This document shows positions 40,196 to 50,492 of a stretch of 64,000 bases of DNA, piece after piece. Within the stretch, counting starts at the first letter, position 1. Each line of letters begins with the position of its first letter. The stretch spans positions 62,001 through 126,000 of the forward strand of contig NZ_BRVN01000003.1 in the NCBI RefSeq assembly GCF_026011735.1, read 5' to 3'. The position numbers and the translations under genes are program-made. The notes below the pieces were generated by a model. The model was not told where the DNA came from and made no database searches. It was given only the letters and a program-made list of their open reading frames with translations. This DNA comes from Dietzia sp. NCCP-2495 (lineage in GTDB: Bacteria > Actinomycetota > Actinomycetes > Mycobacteriales > Mycobacteriaceae).

Positions 40196-40660
40196 ATGAC
40201 CGAAGTCTCCGCCGCCACGTCCACCACCGCAGTCGGGCCGTGTACCCAACGACGCACGGTCCTGCTGGCCCTGCCGGGGATCGTGATGCTGCCGGGCATC
40301 TCCTCGGCGTGTGGCATGTCGCAGGTCCCCGGTCCGGCGTCGACGGTCCAACAGACCACGACCGTCCCGGCCACGACTATCTCCGCCGCCGAGATCCCCG
40401 TCGGCACGGCCAAGCAGTTCGACGCCGGAGGCGAGAACGTGATCGTCGCGCAGCCCACCGAGGGCGAGTTCGTGGCCTTCTCGGCAGTCTGCACTCACCA
40501 GGGCGGAAACGTGCAGGTCATCGAGGGCCTGCACCTGCGGTGTCCGCTGCACGGCGCCGAGTACGACGCGACCGACGGGCGCAACACCCTGGCCCCGGCG
40601 CCGCGCCCGCTCGACGCGATCGCGGTCACCGTGGAGGGCGACACGCTCACTCTGGGCTGA
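40196..40660 (+). CDS. Rieske [2Fe-2S] lipoprotein
   Basis: The 154-residue product has a short N-terminus with TQRRTVLLALPG, a hydrophobic stretch and GISSAC, so it is likely a Tat-exported lipoprotein. A Thr-rich linker follows, then a Rieske domain (about residues 65-154) with both cluster motifs, VCTHQGG and CPLHGAEYD, giving two cysteines and two histidines. Such stand-alone Rieske proteins carry electrons outside the membrane; no partner oxidoreductase is adjacent. ATG 40196 is preferred because TACGAT lies exactly 7 bases upstream; ATG 40187 with GGAGGG 10 bases upstream is the alternative and adds three residues. Confidence 0.88.
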   Translation: MTEVSAATSTTAVGPCTQRRTVLLALPGIVMLPGISSACGMSQVPGPASTVQQTTTVPATTISAAEIPVGTAKQFDAGGENVIVAQPTEGEFVAFSAVCTHQGGNVQVIEGLHLRCPLHGAEYDATDGRNTLAPAPRPLDAIAVTVEGDTLTLG

Positions 40661-40818
40661 CGCGCGACGGGCCGCTCGAGGCTGTTCGAGGCCGCTCGAG
40701 ACGTCTCACGGTGGCTCGTGGTGCCGGGCCATGAGGCCGGGTTGAGCCGTCGGGTCATGGCGCCGGTGTACAGCACAGGGTTGCGGCGACGCGCGCACGG
40801 GAGTAGAGATTAAGCCAC

Positions 40819-40999
40819 GTTCTCAGGGCGGGGTGAGATTCCCCACCGGCGGTGATGTCACCGGTCCCATGACCGGAGGCGAGCCCGCGAGCGCCCCACA
40901 TCGCGGCGGCCCGGATTCACTTCCGGTCGGCCACGGGTGGGGGTCAGCAGACCCGGTGTGATCCCGGGGCCGACGGTCATAGTCCGGATGGAAGAGAAC
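40819..40999 (+). promoter_or_regulatory. FMN riboswitch (RFN element)
   Basis: The hallmark conserved blocks are present in order: TCTCAGGGCGGGGTGAGATT at the 5' side, CCCCACCGGCGGTGATG, GCCCGCGAGCG, CAGACCCGGTGTGATCC, GGGGCCGACGGTCATAGTC, and CGGATGGAAGAGAAC closing the basal stem. An extended variable arm lies between the second and third blocks. It precedes ribM by about 107 bases and fills most of the 445-base gap after the Rieske gene. When FMN is plentiful it should shut off the transporter. Confidence 0.96.
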
Positions 41000-41105
41000 A
41001 TCGCGCCACCAGCGCGAACCGTGGCCAGGCCGGCCGTGGCGAGTGTGGGGGACGCGGAAGTCAAGCCCTGGGCCGTCTGTGTAGAGCCCGTGAAAGGGGC
41101 ACACG

Positions 41106-41861
41106 ATGAGCCTTCTCGTGGAATTCCTCAACGCTCAGCTGCTGATCGGCGGAGTCCCGATCCTGTGGCGCGAGATCGTCGGCAACGTCTTCGGCCTGGC
41201 GGCCGCGATCGGTGGCATGCGCCGCGTCGTGTGGGCCTGGCCGGTCGGGATCGTCGGCAACCTCACCCTGCTCACCGTCTTCCTCGGCGGCGTCTTCCAC
41301 ACCCCGCAGGACGTGGACCTCTACGGTCAGGCCGGTCGGCAGGTCATGTTCCTCGCGGTGGGGTTGTACGGCTGGTGGCGCTGGTCGAGCGAGCGGCGCC
41401 GGAACGTGGAACTCGCCGCCGAGGCCCCGGCGGTCCGACCACACTGGGCCACCGGTAGGCAGCGGGCGGGCCTGCTCGCCGGGATGGTCGCCGGCACGCT
41501 GGTCTTCGGCTGGATCTTCGCCCAACTCGGCTCGTGGGGGCCGTGGGCGGACGCCTGGATCTTCACCGGCTCGATCCTGGCCACCTACGGTATGGCCCGC
41601 GGCTGGACCGAGTTCTGGCTGCTGTGGATCGCGGTCGACATTGTGGGCGTGCCGCTGCTGCTCAAGGCCGGCTACTACCCGTCCGCCGCGCTGTACCTGG
41701 TGTACGCGGTGTTCGTGGTCTGGGGCTTCGTGGTGTGGTGGCGGGTCGACCTCGCCGAACGTGCTGCGACCCTCACCGGCAGCGGCGAGACCGCGCGGAC
41801 TGACCAGGTCGCGCGGACTGGCCAGGTCGGACGCCCTGACACGGTTGCGCGAAGCGGATAG
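41106..41861 (+). CDS. ribM: Riboflavin transporter RibM/PnuX (PnuC family)
   Basis: The 251-residue membrane protein has PnuC-type helices: WREIVGNVFGLAAAIGGMRRVVWAWPVGIVGN, then YGWWRW, TEFWLLWIAVDIVGVPLLLKAGYYPSAALY. Sequence family alone would suggest nicotinamide riboside transport, but the FMN riboswitch directly upstream identifies the RibM/PnuX subgroup known to import riboflavin in Corynebacterium and Streptomyces. AAAGGGG lies 8-14 bases before the ATG. The C-terminal tail (about residues 222-251) is hydrophilic and contains an 18-base duplication (41793-41828) encoding ARTDQV and ARTGQV. The gene is monocistronic, convergent with the MpaB-like gene. Confidence 0.88.
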   Translation: MSLLVEFLNAQLLIGGVPILWREIVGNVFGLAAAIGGMRRVVWAWPVGIVGNLTLLTVFLGGVFHTPQDVDLYGQAGRQVMFLAVGLYGWWRWSSERRRNVELAAEAPAVRPHWATGRQRAGLLAGMVAGTLVFGWIFAQLGSWGPWADAWIFTGSILATYGMARGWTEFWLLWIAVDIVGVPLLLKAGYYPSAALYLVYAVFVVWGFVVWWRVDLAERAATLTGSGETARTDQVARTGQVGRPDTVARSG

Positions 41862-41915
41862 GTCCCGCCGCGTTGCGGGGAGGTCTCGTCCGGCCGGGCC
41901 ATTTGGTCCGGTTGG

Positions 41916-43166
41916 TCACGCCGCCTCGTGCGTGATCGTCCGGGCCGCGTGGCCGATCGTCGCCTGGCCGGAGGCGACGATCGTCGTCATGAACCGCTCC
42001 TGTTGGTCCCAGCCGCGATCGGCGGCCCGCGCCCGTCCTCCGGGGCGGAGCGTCGCCAGGGACCGCACGAGGTTGATCGGCATCCTCGCCACCGGGTACC
42101 AGGGCAGCACGAATGTTGGCAGTCCCAGCGTGCGCATGGCCGACGGTCCCAGGAACGCGCTGGTGACGGACAGATGCTGGTGTCGGGCGATGCGTCGGCG
42201 CAGCGCCTCGAAGCGCGGATAGTTCCAGGTCAGAGGGTCGTCGATCATCGGGCGTGAGAGCAACCGTGTGGTCTCGTCGGGCGTCGAGAGCGCGCAGGAG
42301 GTGTGGTAGAGGATCCCCACGCCGTCGCGGAAGCTGCGTGGCAGGAAGTCGTCCTGCACGCCCATGAGCAGTCCCACGTATCGGGTGAGGTGGGCGATCG
42401 CGCCGTACTCGCGCGGCGTGTTGATCCTGCCCATCGCGATCCCGCCGACCGACGGCGCGATCAGCGACCCCACCAACGTGGCCGCCATGTCGGTCTGGTT
42501 GATCGGCAGCCCCCAGGCACCTGGGTCCCAGTCGTCCATCGCGGAGACGTGCCGACGGACCACGGCGTGGATCATCCGCACCCGGACCGTAGAGCGGTAC
42601 CCGGCGCCGCCCACCTCGAGGCCGCCCTCGGAGACCACGTCGAGCGCCCAGCGGGTGGTCTCGGCGAAGCGGGTGTTGGACCCCTTCTCCAGGGCGCCGG
42701 TGCGCAGCAGGGTCTGGTTGAAGCCGGAGAACATGTAGCCGCCGAGTAGCGCCACGTCCCGGGCGATGTAGAGCCCGTCGGCGCCGCCACTGCGCATCAC
42801 GGCGGCGCCGAGGTCGAGCTGCTCTCGGTTCACCCAGGAAGGCACCGATTCGACCAGCCGAAAGAACTCCACCAGCGGCTGCGGTGCTTCCGGGACGGAG
42901 TCGATCCCCTCGGCCAGCGCGCGTTCGAAGAGTGGCCGGGTGGTGGCCATGCCGTCGGTATACATCCACTCGACCAACGCGTCGGCGGGAGCGTCGCCCA
43001 CGTTCAGGCACTCGCCCAGGTAGCGGAAGTATTCTGCGTCCGGGGCGCGGTGGCCGAGCAGGGTGCTGAAGGCCTTGATCCCGGCGGGCACGCGGCACGG
43101 ACGGTCCGGGTGTCGGGAGGGCGGTGTCGAGGGTGAGGGCGTCGAAGGCGTGGGCGTCGGTGACAT
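41916..43166 (-). CDS. Oxygenase of the MpaB/latex-clearing (DUF2236) family
   Basis: The 416-residue protein shows the DUF2236 pattern shared by MpaB-type oxygenases and latex-clearing protein Lcp. The heme-region motif VRVRMIHAVVRRHV has H200 as the likely axial ligand with flanking arginines, followed by WGLPINQTDMAATLVG. An N-terminal Pro/Ser/Thr run (residues 1-18) is not a convincing signal peptide. Lcp cleaves polyisoprene; other family members have different or unknown substrates. GGAG lies 7 bases before the ATG at 43166. The divergent TetR gene recalls the lcp-lcpR arrangement known from Gordonia, which is suggestive only. Confidence 0.78.
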   Translation of the reverse strand: MSPTPTPSTPSPSTPPSRHPDRPCRVPAGIKAFSTLLGHRAPDAEYFRYLGECLNVGDAPADALVEWMYTDGMATTRPLFERALAEGIDSVPEAPQPLVEFFRLVESVPSWVNREQLDLGAAVMRSGGADGLYIARDVALLGGYMFSGFNQTLLRTGALEKGSNTRFAETTRWALDVVSEGGLEVGGAGYRSTVRVRMIHAVVRRHVSAMDDWDPGAWGLPINQTDMAATLVGSLIAPSVGGIAMGRINTPREYGAIAHLTRYVGLLMGVQDDFLPRSFRDGVGILYHTSCALSTPDETTRLLSRPMIDDPLTWNYPRFEALRRRIARHQHLSVTSAFLGPSAMRTLGLPTFVLPWYPVARMPINLVRSLATLRPGGRARAADRGWDQQERFMTTIVASGQATIGHAARTITHEAA

Positions 43167-43239
43167 CGGAGCTCCGTCCGGCTCAGTTCTGGGCAACGCG
43201 TGTGATCCAAAACATAAGTCTGCTGCTAGAGTCCTGTCA

Positions 43240-43917
43240 ATGGCCAGGTCGGACGTAGTTCGTGAGTACGGCGGTGTGAGCGCCGACGACCGGCGCGCCG
43301 AGCGGCGCCGGCGCCTCCTGGCGGCAGGTCGGCAGGTCTGGGGGACCTCCGGTCTGGGTGAGGTGACCGTGCGCGGAGTGTGTTCGGCGGCGGGGCTGCA
43401 GCCGCGTTACTTCTACGAGCACTTCACAGACCGTGGCGCTCTCGTCGGGGCGGTCGCCGACGAGGTCCGCACCGAACTGTTCACCACGCTCGTCGAGTCC
43501 AGTGTCGAGGTGGACGGTGGACGGGACGGTGGACTGGGCGAGCGACTGCGGGCGGCGCTGGCGGCGTTCTTCGGGATCATCGCCGCCGACCCGCGGATCC
43601 ACCGGATCATGAGCACGGATCTCGCCGGCGTCCCCGGTCTGGAACAACGCAGGCTGGAGAGCCTGAATCTCGTCGCCGACCTCATCCTCGAGCACGGCGG
43701 GGTCGGTCAGGCTCCGCGAGGTGGGCATGGGGCGTCTGGTCCTGTCCCAGCCGCCGGAATCGATTCCCGCTCCGCCGCACTGTTCGTGGCCGGGGGAGTC
43801 AACCACCTGCTAGACAACTGGCTCGTCGCGCCCGAGGGCTCGCCGCAGGAATTGGCCGACCTGTGTACTCGCCTGTGCCTGCGGATGGTCCGGGACGAGC
43901 AGGCCCCGCCGCAGTAG
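43240..43917 (+). CDS. TetR-family transcriptional regulator
   Basis: The 225-residue protein has an N-terminal TetR helix-turn-helix at about residues 18-66 (RRLLAAGRQVWGTSGLGEVTVRGVCSAAGLQPRYFYEHFTDRGAL in discontinuous match to the family), then a helical ligand domain. A Gly/Pro/Ser-rich loop (about 150-172) interrupts the C-terminal helices. TAGAGT lies 7 bases before the ATG, so its mRNA is probably leaderless. Divergent placement 73 bases from the MpaB/Lcp-like gene suggests that it represses that gene and itself. No clear palindromic operator stands out in the short gap. Confidence 0.88.
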   Translation: MARSDVVREYGGVSADDRRAERRRRLLAAGRQVWGTSGLGEVTVRGVCSAAGLQPRYFYEHFTDRGALVGAVADEVRTELFTTLVESSVEVDGGRDGGLGERLRAALAAFFGIIAADPRIHRIMSTDLAGVPGLEQRRLESLNLVADLILEHGGVGQAPRGGHGASGPVPAAGIDSRSAALFVAGGVNHLLDNWLVAPEGSPQELADLCTRLCLRMVRDEQAPPQ

Positions 43918-43928
43918 CCCGGACGCCC

Positions 43929-43993
43929 GTGAAGATCGCGCCTACCGTGCTACCCGCATCCGCGCCTGTGAAGATCGCGCCTACCGTGCTACC
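43929..43993. repeat. 26-bp direct repeat at the end of the MFS gene
   Basis: The 26 bases at 43929-43954 (starting GTGAAGATCGCGCCTACC) recur exactly at 43968-43993, a period of 39 bases. The second copy contains the predicted stop codon of the MFS gene. The duplication lies between the convergent TetR and MFS genes. Confidence 0.9.
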
Positions 43994-45289
43994 TGCGCCC
44001 GCGCCCGCGCCCGTCGCGGCCGCACCGCCGCCACCACGATGAGCGAGAACGCGGCCAGCGCGATCCCGAGCCCGCGGAAGTCGATCCACGCGAACACCAG
44101 TCCCGACACCAGTCCGCCCGCCGCGCCCGACAGCGGCCACGTCGGCCTGCCCTTGAACGGTCGCGCGGACGTCGGTCGGCACGGACGTGGTGAGCGTGGG
44201 GGTGCCGGCCACCAGCCCGAGGCTCCAGCCGAGACCCAGCAGGATCAGCGCTTCCGCGACGAGTGTCGTTGAATCCGGCGGCGCGAGGGCTGCGAGCACG
44301 CCCGCAGACAGCAGGACCACGCCCGCCGCCACTGCGACCAGGTGTGTGCCGAATTTGTCGACCAACCATCCCGAGAGCGGCGCGGGCAGGAACATCGCGG
44401 CCACGTGCAGGGAGATGACCAGTCCGACGAGGGTCACGGCGTTGTCGTGCGCGCGCATGTGCACCGGCGTCATGGTCATGAGGCCCACCATCACGAACTG
44501 CGTCAGTGCCATCACCGCCACGCCGGTGATCACGTCGGCGTTCCACACGCGCGGCCGCGCCGCGGACGAGTCCTCGTCAGGTGTAGTGGAACCCGTCCGG
44601 GACGACGACGTCGGGGGCGACGACGACACCGCCGCCGACCTGTCACCCGCGAGGCCGGCGGTCTCCCGGCGCCGCGCCTCGAGCAGCGGATCCGGGCGCA
44701 GGAACAGCGCGAGGACCACCGCCGCGCCGCCATACGCGACCGCCGACAGCAGGAACGGCCCCGCCAGGGTGGGCAGTCCCAGCGTGTCCGCTACCGACCC
44801 CATCGGCCCGACGAGGTTCGGCCCGGCCACGGCTCCGACCGTGGTCCCGAGCAGGACGTAGGACAGTGACCGTGCTCGCGTTCTGCCGGTGGCCAGGTCG
44901 GCGCCGGCGTAGCGGGCCTGCAGGTTGGTGGCGGTGCCGGCCCCGTAGACGACAAAGGCCAGGAACAGCAGCGTAAGCGATCCCATGGCCGCGGCCACGA
45001 CGATCCCCACCGCGCCGAGGGCGCCAAACGCGAAGCCGGCGGCGAGGCCGGGCCGTCGACCGCGGGCCTGGGAGAGTCGACCGACGAGGATTGCCGCGAG
45101 GGCGGACCCGCCCGTGAACAGCGCCGAGGGGAGTCCGGACAGTCCGGGGCCGCCGAGCAGGTCCTCGGCGAGCAGTGCGCCCACGGTGACGCCGGCCGCG
45201 AGGCCGGCACCGGCGAGGAGCTGGCCCAGGAGGAGGACCGTGAGGATCCGGCGTTGGACCGGATCCGCGACGATCGCCTCCCGGGTCAT
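43981..45289 (-). pseudogene. MFS transporter with a frameshift near its C-terminus
   Basis: From ATG 45289 the protein reads as a normal 12-helix MFS transporter (GQLLAGAGLAAGVTVGALLAED, SQARGRRPGLAAGFA, LSGWLVDKFGTHLVAVAAGV) up to TDVRATVQGQADVA near 44140. The frame then turns Arg/Gly-rich and would run on into the TetR gene. In the next frame from about 44135 the expected end appears: LSGAAGGLVSGLVFAWIDF, then ALAAFSLIVVAAVRP and a stop at 43981-43983. One extra base, or loss of two or five, explains this. The last two helices are affected, so the product is probably non-functional unless the sequence is wrong. Start overlaps the methyltransferase stop by 4 bases. Confidence 0.82.
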
Positions 45290-45897
45290 CTGTCTAGCCA
45301 GCTCCGGGCGTGGACCAGCACGTCGACGGCGGTGGCCTTGCCTGCGGGACGCAGATCGTGACGGAGCGAGACCACCTCGAGGCCGGCGACCCCGCGCGCG
45401 AGTTCGGTGATGCCCGGGAGCACGGTGGGGTCCTGGGGTCCGCCGACGCCGCGGCCGAGGTTCTCGGCGGCGTGGCCGAGGTAGATCAGGTGACCGCCGG
45501 GCCGTAGCCAGGTGCCGGCGGCGCGGAGCACGGCGACCATCGATTCCAGTTCGAGGTGGAGGAACCCGATCACCACCAGATCGACCTTCTCCGCCGGTTC
45601 CCACGTGGTGGCATCGCCCACGACCCAGTTGACGCTGCCGCTGCGTCCCTCGTCGGTGTCCTTGTCGCGCGCCTGCTCGATGGCGACCTCGGAGAAGTCC
45701 ACGGCCTCGACCTGCCAGCCGTGCGCGGCGAGCCAGCGGGCGTGCCGGCCGTCGCCGCAGGCCAGGTCGATCGCGGTGCCCACGGACAGTCCCGCGTCCT
45801 CGGCCGAGGTCACCTCGGAGACGATCCGGGCGGCCGGGGTCGTGCCCCAGGCGTCGGGCTGCGCGAGGTATCGGGCGTTCCAGTCGGCTGCGTCCAC
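45286..45897 (-). CDS. Class I SAM-dependent methyltransferase
   Basis: The 203-residue protein begins DAADWNARYLAQPDAWGTTPAARIV and has SAM motif I TAIDLACGDGRHARWLAAHGW (about residues 40-60, read in two parts), followed by VEAVDFSEVAIEQAR and a WLRPGGHLIYLGH strand. It resembles TehB/Methyltransf_11 enzymes acting on small molecules. GAAAGGAT lies 7-14 bases before the GTG at 45897; an upstream ATG at 45942 would add 15 Pro-rich residues. It lies 88 bases downstream of gpgS and overlaps the MFS gene, so the three may be one operon. Whether it methylates a glucosylglycerate product is speculation. Confidence 0.83.
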   Translation of the reverse strand: MDAADWNARYLAQPDAWGTTPAARIVSEVTSAEDAGLSVGTAIDLACGDGRHARWLAAHGWQVEAVDFSEVAIEQARDKDTDEGRSGSVNWVVGDATTWEPAEKVDLVVIGFLHLELESMVAVLRAAGTWLRPGGHLIYLGHAAENLGRGVGGPQDPTVLPGITELARGVAGLEVVSLRHDLRPAGKATAVDVLVHARSWLDR

Positions 45898-45985
45898 GGG
45901 GGATCCTTTCGGTGCGGGCGGATCGGGCTGGGTTGGTGACACTGTGCTGTTCAGGCCGTGCGGCTCACACCGCGGGCGCGCCGGG

Positions 45986-46990
45986 TCAGCTGGCGCGCAC
46001 CTCGCGCATCGGCGGCCTCTCGCCGAGCGCCACCTCCACGGTCTCGGCCACGAACTCGCCGGTCACGGCGTCGCGCCGGTGCAGCATGAGCGTGTCGCCG
46101 GGGGGTGCTGCGCCGGCCACGCGCCCGTGTCGGTGGAGTCGCGTGAGCACGGCCAGGTGTTGGTGCATCGCCATCACGGCCAGCGCGGAGTCGGGGGAGT
46201 TGCGGTGCACTCGTCGCCCGAGGTCGACCTGGGCGAGCGCGTCGAGCCCGTACATCTCGTACAGGTCGATGAGGATCCCGATGTCCACGCCGTAAGCACC
46301 GGCGAACGGGATCGATTCGAGCGCCTCGCGGGTCCCGGCGTATTCCCCACCGAGCGGCTGGATGAAGCCGGTCAGCGCGGGCCAGTGGGTGGCCAGTAGC
46401 GGCCGGGCGACGAGTTCGGTGACGCGACCTCCGCCGGCGGGCAGGATCGCGCGGCCGTCGTTGAGCGGCCGGTCGAAGGCGCCCTTGCAGAACACGACGC
46501 CGGGTTCGGTGAGCAAGGGGCCGAGGAGTCCCACGGCGAAGCGGGGGTCGAATTCGCGCAGGTCGGAGTCGAGGTAGGCGATCAGGTCACCGTCCGTGGC
46601 GGCCAACGCTTTCCACAGCGCCTCGCCCTTTCCCGGCACGTCGCCGAGGGCGGTGAGGATCTCGCCCTGGGCCACCACGCGGGCCCCGGCGTCGGCGGCC
46701 ACGGTCGCCGTGGAGTCGGTGGAGTGGGAGTCGACGACGACGAGCTCGTCGATCAACGGAACACGGTCCATCAACTCGGTCCGCAGCGCGGTCACGATCG
46801 CGGTGACGGTCGACTCTTCGTCGCGTGCGGGCAGGACCACCGAGATCCGGCGCCCCGCCTTGGCCGCGACGAGCTCGACCGGGTTGAACTCGGCTGCCCG
46901 GTAGGTCCGGCGCGTGGACCAGTCACGGACGGGGTCAGCGGCATCGGCGTCGATCCGGTCCGCGAACACGGTCGGCGAGTTCTCGGTCAC
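45986..46990 (-). CDS. gpgS: Glucosyl-3-phosphoglycerate synthase
   Basis: The 334-residue GT-A glycosyltransferase matches mycobacterial GpgS (Rv1208). ELVAAKAGRRISVVLPARDEE is the UDP-sugar binding start, LVVVDSHSTDST follows, and AYLDSDLREFDPRF carries the DxD metal motif. GVDIGILIDLYEMYGLDALAQVDLG includes the phosphoglycerate-side loop. It transfers glucose from NDP-glucose to 3-phosphoglycerate, the first step to methylglucose lipopolysaccharide. The GTG at 46990 has AGGA about 12 bases upstream; longer frames have no plausible protein start. It is divergent from the acyl-CoA dehydrogenase operon and leads a run with the methyltransferase and MFS genes. Confidence 0.92.
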   Translation of the reverse strand: MTENSPTVFADRIDADAADPVRDWSTRRTYRAAEFNPVELVAAKAGRRISVVLPARDEESTVTAIVTALRTELMDRVPLIDELVVVDSHSTDSTATVAADAGARVVAQGEILTALGDVPGKGEALWKALAATDGDLIAYLDSDLREFDPRFAVGLLGPLLTEPGVVFCKGAFDRPLNDGRAILPAGGGRVTELVARPLLATHWPALTGFIQPLGGEYAGTREALESIPFAGAYGVDIGILIDLYEMYGLDALAQVDLGRRVHRNSPDSALAVMAMHQHLAVLTRLHRHGRVAGAAPPGDTLMLHRRDAVTGEFVAETVEVALGERPPMREVRAS

Positions 46991-47051
46991 CCTCGCGATC
47001 CTGCCAGAACGCACGCGACGAGGCGTGCGGGGAGTGTGCCACGATGCAGTT

Positions 47052-48331
<1,280 letters not shown>

Positions 48332-48335
<4 letters not shown>

Positions 48336-49654
48336 GCGGACGCGACCGCCAGACCTCACGCGACCACGACCCGGCGCTACGCCGGCGCGTCCCCGGTACG
48401 GGGGAGGTGCGCGGGGAGGATTCGTTCGACGTCGAGGCCGTGGCCGCGTGGTTACGGTCGATCACCCCCGATGACCCGTCGGTGCTGGCCGGCGTGGATC
48501 TGGGTGACGACGACAACCCGGTCCTGCCGGAGGTGCGTCAATACACCGGGGGCGCCTCGAACCTGACCTACCTGCTTCGATACCCGGGCGCCGATCTGGT
48601 CCTGCGTCGCCCGCCGATCGGCACCAAGGCCCGGGGCGCGCACGACATGCGCCGTGAGCACCAGGTGCAGTCGGGGTTGCGGCCGGTGTACCCGCTGGTG
48701 CCGCGCATGGTCGGATACTGCGACGACATGGCGGTCATCGGCTCCGAGTTCTACGTGATGGAGCGGATGGCGGGCACGATCCTGCGCAAGGATCTGCCAC
48801 GTGAGCTGCGGATGGACCGCGTCACCACCCGTCGGCTGTCCGAGGCGGCGGTGGACGCGCTCGTCGACCTGCACTCGGTGGACATCGCGGCGGCCGGGCT
48901 CGAGGAGCTCGACCGCGGCGAGGGCTACGTGAGGCGGCAGGTCGAGGGCTGGTCCGCCCGCTACCGGCGGGCGCGCACCGCCGACGTGCCCGATTTCGCG
49001 CCGGTGATGAAGTGGCTCGAGGCCAACCAGCCCGAGGATTCGGGACACTGCCTGATCCACAACGACTTCCGGTTCGACAACCTGGTGCTGGACCCCGACG
49101 ACGTCACGACCGTCGTGGGCGTCCTGGACTGGGAGATGGCCACCGTGGGCGATCCGCTCATGGACCTGGGCGGCGCCCTGGCCTACTGGGTGCAGGACGA
49201 CGACGGCCCGGTGTTCAAGGCCTTCCGCCGTCAGCCCACCAACGCCGCGGGCATGCTCACCCGCCAGCAGGTGGTGGACCGGTACGCGCGGCTCGCGGGG
49301 ATCACGATCACCAAGGAGCAGTGGCGGTTCTACGAGGTGTTCGGCCTATTCCGGCTCGCGGTGATCGCGCAGCAGATCAACCACCGCTACTTCCACCGGC
49401 AGACCACCAACCCCGCGTTCCGGGCGTTCCGTCCGGCCGTGGGCCTGCTCGAGCAGCGCTGCCTGCGCATCATCCGTACCGGGCACGGCGATCTCACGCC
49501 GAGCCGGATCGGGGTGCGCGACGTGCTGCCCGAGCTGCTGGCCGTGCCGCGGGTCGCGATCCCGCTGGTCGCGGGCGGCGTGCACGACGTGCGCACCAGG
49601 GTGGGCGGGATCCTCGGTGCGATCACCGGCCACGACGGAAGGGAGAATCGCTGA
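48332..49654 (+). CDS. APH-type phosphotransferase (hydroxyacyl-CoA kinase candidate)
   Basis: The 440-residue protein belongs to the aminoglycoside-phosphotransferase fold. QYTGGASNLTYLL is the glycine-rich nucleotide loop, VLRRPP holds the following strand, and the catalytic and metal motifs are CLIHNDFRFDNLVLD and GVLDWEMATVGDPLMDLGG. This is the version found with acyl-CoA dehydrogenases (FadE36-like, ACAD10/11 N-terminal domain), not an antibiotic-resistance enzyme. It probably phosphorylates 4-hydroxyacyl-CoA. An N-terminal extension of about 45 charged residues precedes the fold. Start overlaps the dehydrogenase stop (ATGA) and the end overlaps the phosphatase gene by one base. Confidence 0.88.
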
Positions 49655-50364
49655 TGGGTGCCATTCATCTCGTCCGCCACGGTCAGGCCTCCTTCGGTTC
49701 CGGCGACTATGACCGACTGTCGGAGACCGGGCGTCTGCAGGCGCGCCTGGCCGGCGAAGACATGGCCGCCCGGGGACTCCGGCCGGACGTGATCATCCAC
49801 GGCGGACTGCGTCGGCAACGCGAGACCGCCGAGGGCATCCTGGCGGCGCTGCGCGAGCACGCGGACTGGGACTGCCCGGTCGAGGTCGACGAGGGCTGGG
49901 CCGAGTACGACGCCGACGAGGTCCTCGAGGCCGCGCGGGTGGCCGGACTGTCGGCCGAGCACGGCACCCTCGACACCGCCGGCTCGTCCGCGGAGGCCAA
50001 GCAGGCCTTCCAGCGCCAGCTCGACGCGGCGCTGGGTCACTGGGCTGGGCTCGAGGCGTTCGCGCAGTACACGAGCACCACGACCGCCTCGCTCGCCGCT
50101 GCCGCGGAGCGCTCGGGAACGGGGAAGACGACGGTCGTGGTGTCGTCGGCGGGCACGATCTCGTTGGCGGCCGCCGGTCTGCTGGCGGACAGCGAAGGCG
50201 TGGTGGGGCTGTGGACCCGGCTGCAGCGCGTCACCGTCAACACGGGTATCGCGCGTGTCGTGGTGGGCCGCGAGGGCATGAACTGCATCTCGGTCAACGA
50301 GCACCAGCACCTTGAGCGCGCCGCCGGCCCCGAGGACCCGCGCAGGCTCGTCACCCTGCGGTGA
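49654..50364 (+). CDS. Histidine phosphatase superfamily protein
   Basis: The 236-residue protein starts with the phosphoglycerate-mutase-like motif HLVRHGQASFGSGDYDRLSETG, giving the phospho-histidine and first arginine. HGGLRRQRETAEG supplies the second arginine, EGWAEYD the acidic residue, and VVSSAGTISL lies where the second catalytic histidine is normally expected (SHG), here SAG. Activity is therefore less certain than the family membership. TGATG coupling with the kinase gene and GGAAGGGAG upstream make it the third gene of the ACAD-kinase operon. A role in removing or recycling phosphate from the pathway is possible. Confidence 0.82.
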   Translation: MGAIHLVRHGQASFGSGDYDRLSETGRLQARLAGEDMAARGLRPDVIIHGGLRRQRETAEGILAALREHADWDCPVEVDEGWAEYDADEVLEAARVAGLSAEHGTLDTAGSSAEAKQAFQRQLDAALGHWAGLEAFAQYTSTTTASLAAAAERSGTGKTTVVVSSAGTISLAAAGLLADSEGVVGLWTRLQRVTVNTGIARVVVGREGMNCISVNEHQHLERAAGPEDPRRLVTLR

Positions 50365-50492
50365 GCCGGACGGCGAGCCGCTGGGTTGCGCGCGGCTGAG
50401 CCGCGCGGTCGCCGATGCGGTGGCCCGCGTCACCGTATTGTGGGCCCAGGCGGCCGCGACAGCGGCTGTGACAGCTCTGACGAGGAGTCCCG

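Noticed and set aside
41106-41861. Nicotinamide riboside transporter PnuC
   Set aside because: The FMN riboswitch upstream makes riboflavin the likely cargo.
41773-43098. Alternative long frame over the MpaB/Lcp-like gene
   Set aside because: It has Arg-rich, domain-free sequence. The frame 41916-43166 gives the recognisable family and a good ribosome site.
43799-45604. A single 601-residue open frame covering the MFS gene
   Set aside because: Its first 105 codons overlap the methyltransferase in another frame and its end runs into the TetR gene after a frameshift; only 45289 to about 44135 is transporter sequence.
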